Assembly (NCBI GenBank): GCA_900768875.1
Contig: CAAGEP010000008.1
Coordinates: forward strand, 1 to 35,995
Direction: 5' to 3'
Source: Alphaproteobacteria bacterium
GTDB taxonomy: Bacteria > Pseudomonadota > Alphaproteobacteria > CAAGCB01 > CAG-977
DNA: 35,995 nucleotides
In this document: in pieces, positions 30,729 to 35,995 of the stretch
Numbering within the stretch: the stretch's first letter is position 1
Layout of the letters: every line of letters starts with the position of its first letter
Translations under genes and position numbers: made by a program
The notes under the pieces: model-generated
What the model saw: the letters and a program-made list of their open reading frames with translations, nothing else
Told to the model about the DNA's origin: nothing
Databases searched by the model: none

Positions 30729-32602
30729 TATCGTACCGTAATCAAGCAAGATTTCAAATCTTCCGCCAGACGCACGCACAGTTCGCGCAACTGCTGTTCC
30801 GATCCCGCCACAAACGTCCTGTAACGCGGTTTTCCGTTGACTTCGACTTCCCTGTAAATAGGAGCGTACGCCGCCAGTTCGGTATTTTTCGCGTTCAGTT
30901 CAGCCCAATAGCTTTGCGCGGCGGGCAACGTTTCAAACGATGACATCTGCAATATTTTAACCGCCCTGTTTGCGGAAACGGCTTTTTGAACCGGAGCTTT
31001 AGCAACGGGAACCAAAGCGGCCGCATCCGTTTTGACGTTATCCGTCCGTTTCAAATCGGTCCATTCCAGAATTTTTTTTCGTTCGGCCGCGCCCAAAGCC
31101 GTTAAACGCACACGATGTTCCGACGGCGGATAATCGTAGGAAACTTCTTTAAACCCTTGCGGCGCATTGCGCGACAAATTGCTTTCCAACATGTCCGCCA
31201 TACTTGCAACCGAAGTTTTCAAAGAAAACGACGGCAACGGATCAACACCCAAAGCCATAAACAAATCGCTTTCCGCCGCTTTGTAATCCGCATATGCCAA
31301 ATCGCGTTCCAAATGCGTTGTCAAAACGTCAACAGCTTGCAATACTGCGGCGCGGCGTTCTTCTGCGGTATTTGTTTTTTCGGCGAAAGTTTTTTGCCAC
31401 AGCTTTCCCGTCACATTTTCCAAAGAATCCGCCGCCCCGAAAGCGTCCGCCGCCTGACGCAACTGCAAATACGACACGTTGACCTGCGAAATCACGGCAA
31501 CGGTCATCGCTTCACGGCGCAAACGTTCCAGTTTTTGCTTGTCTTTGGCCGTCCGAATAGCTTGCGGTCTGGAAAACAATCCCAGCAAATTCCATGTCAC
31601 TCCCATTCCCGCGTCAGCCCAATTTTTGCTTTTCAAGTATGAATTTGAATTGTAATTCAGCCCCGCCGAAAATTCGATTCCGGGAAAAATCCGCAAAATT
31701 TCTTTTTTGGCCTCGCGTTCCGCAATGCGCGCCTGATAATCGCCGATACGTAATTCGGGACGGTTGATTAAAGCGAAATGCTCCAAATCAATCTGGCCGA
31801 ATTCACGAACAACCCGCGGCGCATCCATCGCTTTTGGAATATCCAGCGCAAAAGCCGTTCCGGGCGGTAAATTCATCAGCGCCGCCAGTTCGGCTTTGGA
31901 CGTCAGCACTTCTTTTTTCAAAGAATTCAGTTTCTGCAAAGCCTGCAACAGCTTTCTTTGCTCCGTCAAATCTTCAACCGAATTTCCGGACAATCCCGTT
32001 CTGACAATTTCCTGCTCCAGCGCCGACGTCATTGCGGCAACGTCTTCGGCAACACGCTGAGCCGCCGCCGTGCGCCAAAACGCCGTGCGGACATCGTGAA
32101 CCAGCCTCTGCAGGGATTTGCGCCGCGCTTCTTCGGCAATAAAGCGACGGTCGGACATCTGTTTTGCATTCACATAACTGATACCGAAATCCAACACGTT
32201 ATAAACGATTTGCAGGTCGGCATCACGCGCGGTTTTGTCCGAAACAATCAAGCTTTCGCCGCCGTCCGCATCCTTTGCCGAAACTTTCAGCCGCTTGGAC
32301 TGCGTCACAAAACCGCCGGAAGCCGCCAGTTGCGGCAGCATATCCATTGTTGCGGAATCGGAAATGCCGGCAATAATCGCCTGCTCCATTGCATCAACCC
32401 GCTGACGGGCGTTGTATTTCACCGCGCGTGCAATCGCTTCGTAAAGCGTTATCGGCTTTGTCAATTCCTCCTGCCCGCCGAACAAAGCGGCTTTGTCAAC
32501 ATCGGCGCGCGCGGCGCGGTCGGCAATATTCGTCGGCTGAGTGCTGACGGTACACGCCGCCAACCCGAAAGAAAGCAAAACAAATCCCAACTGTTTACGC
32601 AT
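30728..32602 (-). CDS. TolC-family outer-membrane lipoprotein with C-terminal SPOR-like domain
   Basis: 624 residues from MRKQLGFVLLS. The lipobox LAAC (Cys17) predicts a lipoprotein. Residues about 50-470 are two TolC-type halves with long helices (VHDVRTAFWRTAAAQRVAEDV, ALMNLPPGTAF and the repeat further on). A linker with proline and alanine follows. The last 80 residues (VKILQMSSFETLPAAQSYW through LRLAEDLKSCLITV-like end) look like a SPOR domain, which binds denuded peptidoglycan. A TolC fused to SPOR would anchor the efflux duct to the wall. No inner-membrane pump or adaptor is nearby. The frame is open to 32713, but a promoter (32661-32688) lies inside that part. Confidence 0.85.
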   Translation of the reverse strand: MRKQLGFVLLSFGLAACTVSTQPTNIADRAARADVDKAALFGGQEELTKPITLYEAIARAVKYNARQRVDAMEQAIIAGISDSATMDMLPQLAASGGFVTQSKRLKVSAKDADGGESLIVSDKTARDADLQIVYNVLDFGISYVNAKQMSDRRFIAEEARRKSLQRLVHDVRTAFWRTAAAQRVAEDVAAMTSALEQEIVRTGLSGNSVEDLTEQRKLLQALQKLNSLKKEVLTSKAELAALMNLPPGTAFALDIPKAMDAPRVVREFGQIDLEHFALINRPELRIGDYQARIAEREAKKEILRIFPGIEFSAGLNYNSNSYLKSKNWADAGMGVTWNLLGLFSRPQAIRTAKDKQKLERLRREAMTVAVISQVNVSYLQLRQAADAFGAADSLENVTGKLWQKTFAEKTNTAEERRAAVLQAVDVLTTHLERDLAYADYKAAESDLFMALGVDPLPSFSLKTSVASMADMLESNLSRNAPQGFKEVSYDYPPSEHRVRLTALGAAERKKILEWTDLKRTDNVKTDAAALVPVAKAPVQKAVSANRAVKILQMSSFETLPAAQSYWAELNAKNTELAAYAPIYREVEVNGKPRYRTFVAGSEQQLRELCVRLAEDLKSCLITVR

Positions 32603-32660
32603 AAAAGAAATCCCGTCCGGTAAAGCGTTCAACCGCACGATTTGCGGTTCTTTTTCTACC

Positions 32661-32688
32661 AAGATACAATATATGGCCGTTCTGGCAA
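32661..32688 (-). promoter_or_regulatory. Promoter of the tolC-like/B3-B4 operon
   Basis: On the minus strand TTGCCA (32688-32683), a 16-bp spacer and TATCTT (32666-32661). Its position supports the start at 32602 rather than 32713. Confidence 0.45.
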
Positions 32689-32731
32689 CAACTTTTTTAC
32701 CATTTTTTAACATTTTTCATCCCGTCCGACG

Positions 32732-32767
32732 AAAAACGGCGTCAAAGCATTTAAACCTTGACGCCGT
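32732..32767 (-). terminator. Terminator of glgX
   Basis: ACGGCGTCAA (32736-32745) and TTGACGCCGT (32758-32767) form a 10-bp stem. On the minus strand TTTTT follows. Confidence 0.88.
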
Positions 32768-32788
32768 CCGGAAACAACCCGCGCACTT

Positions 32789-34978
32789 TTATCGTGAAAA
32801 ATGCTTGTTTTTCATCTGCGCCAGAACGCTTGCCGTTTGATTTTGCCGCTGTTTTTGGCGGTTTTCTTCGCGCACTGCCTGCAAAACAACCATGGAATGA
32901 GGCTGGGCGCGATAGTTGCCGTCCTTGATTTCACGCTGTTCAACGGGCAGTTTTTCAACGCCCAAATGCGCGGTGTCAAAAGCGACCTCCCAGCGTTGAC
33001 CGTTCGGCGCGGGCGGCGTTCTGAAATCGATTTCGCCGTTGTGCGCGTTCATGATAATCATAAAATCGTCGTCCGCGGGTTTGCCGTCCTTTTTCGCCTT
33101 TTCACCCGCCAAAACATAGGACAGCGTCTTGGCAAACGGCTGCCAGTCGCCGCTTGTCATCTCTTGCCCGTCGGGACGGATGAAAGTGATGTCTTTCGTT
33201 CCTTTGTCGTCAACGGGCTGTCCGTCAAAGTAATCGACGTTGCCCAAAACGGGATGTTCGCGACGCAGTTTCGTCATAAAGCCGACCATTTCAGCGGATT
33301 TAACGTCGCGGTCGGTCAGCTTGTCCCAGTTCACCCAGCTTGTTTCGTTGTCTTGACAATACGGGTTGTTGTTGCCGTTTTGCGAACGGTTGAACTCGTC
33401 GCCCGCCAAACGCATCGGCACGCCCGAAGCCATCAGCAAAGTCGCCTGCAGGTTACGCACCATCTTATTGCGGAATTCGTCCAAGCCTTCGTCCCGATAG
33501 CCTTCGTGCCCCCAGTTGCGCCCGAAGTTTTGATTCGCGCCGTCCTGATTGTGCCACGGGTTGGCTTCGTTGTGTTTCTGTTCGTACGACCACAGGTCTT
33601 TGGCGGTAAAGCCGTCGTGCGCCGTCACAAAGTTGACGGACGGCGACATTTTTTCGCCTTCGTTCCGCAAATCGTCGGACGCGGTCATACGCTGCGCCAT
33701 TTTGGCGGCGAATCCCTCGTTCCCGCACCAGAAACGGCGGGTGTCGTCGCGGAAACGGTCGTTCCACTGCATCCAGTTTTTCTGGAAATTGCCGACTTGA
33801 TAACCGCCGCCGCAGCAATCCCAAGGCTCGGCGATCAATTTGCATTTCGACAGGACGGGATCGGCTTTCAACGCCTGATAGAACGGGTGATTCTTGTCAA
33901 AGTCGCGGTTGGCGGGATCGCCCTCGCGTCCGCGCCCCATGACGGTCGCCAGATCGAAACGGAAACCGTCAACGCCCATTTCCTCCGCCCAAAAACGCAA
34001 AGAATCGACCGCCAGACGGCGCGCCATCGGCTTGGTCATATCCAACGCGTTGCCGCAACCCGTTTCCTGACGGTATTCGGATTTGTCATTCGGGTTGTGA
34101 ACAAAGTAATACGCGCTGTCAATGCCTTTCAAGCTCAACATCTGCGTGTGCGCGTCGCCCTCGCCCACATGGTTATAGACGACGTCCATGATGACTTCCT
34201 TGCCCGCCGCGTGATAGGCGTTGACCATTTTTTTGAATTCGACGGGATCGCCGTAATCGGGGTGCGGCGCGAAATAGGCGATCGGCTCGTACCCCCAATA
34301 GTTCGACAATCCTTTTTCGGCGACGGCGCGGTCGGTCGCGAACGCCTGAACGGGCAGAAGCTCGACCGAAGAAATCCCCTGTTCGTCAATGTATTTCATG
34401 ACTTCGGGATTTGCCAGCCCCGCGAATTTGCCCTTGTCGGATTCGGGAACGTCGGGGTGCTTCATCGTAAAGCCCTTGGCGTGGGTTTCATAGACGACGG
34501 TTTGATTCCACGGCACGTTCGGCTTTTCGACCGTTCCGACGGCTTTCAGCACTTCGGGGTCTTGAATAATCGCCTTGGGCGCGATTTTCCCCGTATCCGC
34601 CGTGTTTTTTGATTTTTTGTCGTTCGGGTAGGACGCCAGAAAATCGTCATTCCATTCAAATTCCCTGTCCAACTGACGGGCGTAGGGGTCTATCAGCAGC
34701 TTGTTCGGATTAAAGCGCATGCCGCGGTCGGGATCGTACGGTCCGTCCACGCGGTAGCCGTAGCGCATTCCCGGCTTTGCATCGGGCAGATAGCCCGACC
34801 AGATGCCGTCTTCGGATCGATTCGGCAATTCGATTCGCGTTTCGTTTTCGTTTTCATCAAACAGGCAAAGCTCGACCTTTGTCGCGTTTTCGGAAAACAG
34901 TGCGAAATTAACGCCTTTGCCGTCATAAATCGCCCCCAGCTTTTCCGTACTTCCGGGAAGAATTTTGTTTTCTGCCAT
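32789..34978 (-). CDS. glgX: Glycogen debranching enzyme GlgX (GH13, isoamylase type)
   Basis: 729 residues, close to the family length. An N-terminal CBM48-like domain (GVNFALFSENATKVELCLFDE, about residues 22-42, to YGYRVDGPYDP) precedes the GH13 barrel. The catalytic triad is visible: Asp342 in GFRFDLATV, Glu384 in LIAEPWD, Asp455 in VTAHDGFT. It hydrolyses alpha-1,6 branches of phosphorylase-trimmed glycogen. No other glycogen gene lies in the window, so it seems unlinked. AAGGA lies seven bases before the ATG, and a promoter is seen at 35038-35066. The C-terminus is short and basic (VREENRQKQRQNQTAS). Confidence 0.96.
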   Translation of the reverse strand: MAENKILPGSTEKLGAIYDGKGVNFALFSENATKVELCLFDENENETRIELPNRSEDGIWSGYLPDAKPGMRYGYRVDGPYDPDRGMRFNPNKLLIDPYARQLDREFEWNDDFLASYPNDKKSKNTADTGKIAPKAIIQDPEVLKAVGTVEKPNVPWNQTVVYETHAKGFTMKHPDVPESDKGKFAGLANPEVMKYIDEQGISSVELLPVQAFATDRAVAEKGLSNYWGYEPIAYFAPHPDYGDPVEFKKMVNAYHAAGKEVIMDVVYNHVGEGDAHTQMLSLKGIDSAYYFVHNPNDKSEYRQETGCGNALDMTKPMARRLAVDSLRFWAEEMGVDGFRFDLATVMGRGREGDPANRDFDKNHPFYQALKADPVLSKCKLIAEPWDCCGGGYQVGNFQKNWMQWNDRFRDDTRRFWCGNEGFAAKMAQRMTASDDLRNEGEKMSPSVNFVTAHDGFTAKDLWSYEQKHNEANPWHNQDGANQNFGRNWGHEGYRDEGLDEFRNKMVRNLQATLLMASGVPMRLAGDEFNRSQNGNNNPYCQDNETSWVNWDKLTDRDVKSAEMVGFMTKLRREHPVLGNVDYFDGQPVDDKGTKDITFIRPDGQEMTSGDWQPFAKTLSYVLAGEKAKKDGKPADDDFMIIMNAHNGEIDFRTPPAPNGQRWEVAFDTAHLGVEKLPVEQREIKDGNYRAQPHSMVVLQAVREENRQKQRQNQTASVLAQMKNKHFSR

Positions 34979-35037
34979 AAAATAATCCTTTCAGAAAAAC
35001 CGCGGGAATTGGTCGCCCTGCGAAAAAATTTAGACAT

Positions 35038-35066
35038 ATTTTAGCGAAAACAGATAAACCTTACAA
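35038..35066 (-). promoter_or_regulatory. Promoter of glgX
   Basis: On the minus strand TTGTAA (35066-35061), a 17-bp spacer and TAAAAT (35043-35038), about 50 bases upstream of the start codon. Confidence 0.55.
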
Positions 35067-35096
35067 TGTTTTTTTTCACTTTTTCTTAATCAGACG

Positions 35097-35130
35097 AAAG
35101 CCCGCCGTTTTCAAAAGGCGGGCTTTTTTT
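35097..35130 (+). terminator. Orphan rightward terminator
   Basis: AAAGCCCGCC (35097-35106) and GGCGGGCTTT (35117-35126) form a perfect 10-bp stem followed by TTTT. The T run is on the plus strand, yet no plus-strand gene precedes it within 5 kb. It may be the relic of a lost gene or shield glgX from read-through. Confidence 0.8.
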
Positions 35131-35171
35131 CAGTTTAGTTTTGACCGCGTTTTTTCCTGAGCAGTCGGTAG

Positions 35172-35507
35172 AAAAGTTTTGTTATTTCCACCAAAGGCAA
35201 AACCGCCGAAGAAACCAAAATGGTGCTGAACCATAAAACCGCGCTGGATTATGTGTTGCAGTCGCCCGAATACTTTCGGCAGCTGAGTGTTTCCAAAATC
35301 GAAGAAGTGCATCGTTTGCTGACAAGCGGTCTGCGGGTCGCATCGGGTATTCGTCAAGGCATGGTAGGCATTGTCGGCACAAACTATCGCCCATTGGACA
35401 ACAACTATCAAATCAAAGAAGCTTTGCAGCATCTGATTTCAACCGTCAATCAAACGGAAAATCCCGTTGAAAAAGCCATCCGAATGCTCTATCCTGCGGG
35501 AAAATAA
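35172..35507 (+). pseudogene. Fic-family protein remnant, truncated at both ends
   Basis: The frame begins after a TAG at 35169. Fic-like sequence is present already before the first ATG (35220): SFVISTKGKTAEETK, then MVLNHKTALDYVL, LTSGLRVASGIRQGMVGIVGT and YRPLDNNYQIKEALQHL, which match the region ahead of the Fic active site. The protein stops at MLYPAGK, just before the HPFxDGNGRxxR helix, so the AMP-transferase motif is missing. The fragment is about 110 residues where whole Fic proteins have 250-400. The 5' part is also missing. I read it as a decayed gene; a short functional fragment is possible but less likely. Confidence 0.75.
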
Positions 35508-35522
35508 AAACGGAGGTTTTCG

Positions 35523-35995
35523 GTGGTCAAGTTTCTTTTTTTAATCCTTTTATTATGCGCTGAAACAGCCAATTCTCAAACTTTATCGGATGTTGATTGG
35601 AAAACTGCAACGCCGGGACAGATTCAAAAACTGATTGATGACGGAGCTTCTGTAACCGATGACTTGCTAATACTTGCGGCTGGTGGCAATTCCAGCCCTG
35701 CGGTTATCGAAGCACTAATCAAAGCCAAAGCGAATGTCAACGCTAGGGATAAAAATGGGACCACGCCGCTGATGTTTGCGGCTGGTGGCAATTCCAATCC
35801 CGCGGTTATCGAAGCGTTGATTAAAGCCCAAGCGGATGTCAATGCTCGGAACAAAGATGGGGGCACGCCGCTGATGCTTGCGGCAGGGTTCAATTCCAAT
35901 CCCGCTGTTATCGAAGCACTAATCAAAGCCAAAGCGGATGTTAGCGCTCGGGACCAAAATGGGTGGACACCGCTGATGTTTGCGGCAAGGAGTAA
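35523..35995 (+). CDS. Secreted ankyrin-repeat protein, 3' end outside the window
   Basis: GTG at 35523 has a strong GGAGG six bases upstream (35512-35516). The first 18 residues (VKFLFLILLLCAETANS) form a signal peptide. After a short lead (LSDVDWKTATPGQIQKLIDDGASV) come ankyrin repeats of 34 residues each: AAGGNSNPAVIEALIKAQAD then VNARNKDGGTPLML. Three full units and the start of a fourth are seen, and the frame is still open at the window end. Ankyrin repeats bind proteins; in host-associated bacteria such secreted proteins often act on host targets, but export outside the cell is not shown. It follows the Fic remnant by 15 bp. Confidence 0.88.
   Translation, partial: MVKFLFLILLLCAETANSQTLSDVDWKTATPGQIQKLIDDGASVTDDLLILAAGGNSSPAVIEALIKAKANVNARDKNGTTPLMFAAGGNSNPAVIEALIKAQADVNARNKDGGTPLMLAAGFNSNPAVIEALIKAKADVSARDQNGWTPLMFAARS
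35676..35995 (+). repeat. 102-bp tandem repeats encoding ankyrin units
   Basis: Unit starts (GCGGC in LMxAAG) are at 35676, 35778, 35880 and 35982, exactly 102 bp apart. Units are similar at the DNA level (for example AATTCCAATCCCGC in two of them), which suggests recent expansion and makes copy-number change likely. Confidence 0.93.

Noticed and set aside
32801..34612. 603-codon open frame antisense to glgX
   Set aside because: Same cause; the product looks like a mirror frame of glgX with no recognisable motif.
35130..35432. Minus-strand 100-codon frame over the Fic remnant
   Set aside because: The plus-strand translation has clear Fic similarity, while the minus-strand one has none.
1..35995. 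tRNA, rRNA, insertion sequences, prophage genes or att sites
   Set aside because: Intergenic gaps are short and none shows a tRNA-like fold, and no transposase or integrase other than Cas1 is encoded.

Overview
The window looks like a chromosomal piece of an uncultured alphaproteobacterium, probably host- or gut-associated. The alphaproteobacterial call rests on an adjacent GapR (DUF2312) and TrcR (DUF1013) pair, a bactofilin/M23 peptidase pair, and yajC-secD-secF. The host-associated guess rests only on Fic and ankyrin genes at the right edge and is weak.

Layout. 1-187: trailer end of a CRISPR array, transcribed rightward. 238-4660 (minus): cas9-cas1-cas2, type II-C (no csn2 or cas4). 4692-4824: a palindromic divergent promoter candidate and a rightward tracrRNA. 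4845-6233: a MerR-type promoter (19-bp spacer) in front of a membrane polyferredoxin. 6265-8252: a TetR regulator overlapping a FadL/OmpP1 porin. 8395-11425 (minus): M23 peptidase, bactofilin, hypothetical, trcR, gapR. 11511-12008 (plus): pgpA. 11986-23588 (minus): hypothetical, dapL, dapF, a degenerate ClpA/ClpB-like AAA+ protein, then the nine-gene N-type ATPase operon atpDCQRBEFAG, then ftsB, all tightly packed. 23720-24632 (minus): a three-repeat protein of unknown function and another small unknown gene. 24715-27651 (minus): yajC-secD-secF. 27741-28664 (minus): a zincin-like protein. 28810-30072 (plus): a PreT/GltD-like flavoprotein. 30069-32602 (minus): a TolC-like lipoprotein with a SPOR-like tail, coupled to a B3/B4-domain protein. 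32789-34978 (minus): glgX. 35172-35995 (plus): a decayed Fic gene and an ankyrin-repeat secreted protein that runs off the window.

Functional picture. The CRISPR locus is complete in parts: array, effector, adaptation genes and tracrRNA are all visible. Every repeat carries a full consensus promoter, so each crRNA can be transcribed on its own. The ATPase has the gene order and the c-subunit double carboxylate of Na+-translocating N-ATPases; whether it is the only ATP synthase of the cell cannot be seen here. Lysine/peptidoglycan precursor synthesis uses the DapL shortcut plus DapF.

The best candidates for something undescribed are the repeat protein at 23720-24172 (two 28-residue units identical in protein but differing at 13 synonymous positions), the AAA+ protein at 19182-21284 with a dismantled first ATPase domain and no pore-loop tyrosines, and the promoter architecture of the CRISPR locus. 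No tRNA or rRNA gene was recognised, and no gene-free stretch exceeds 300 bases.
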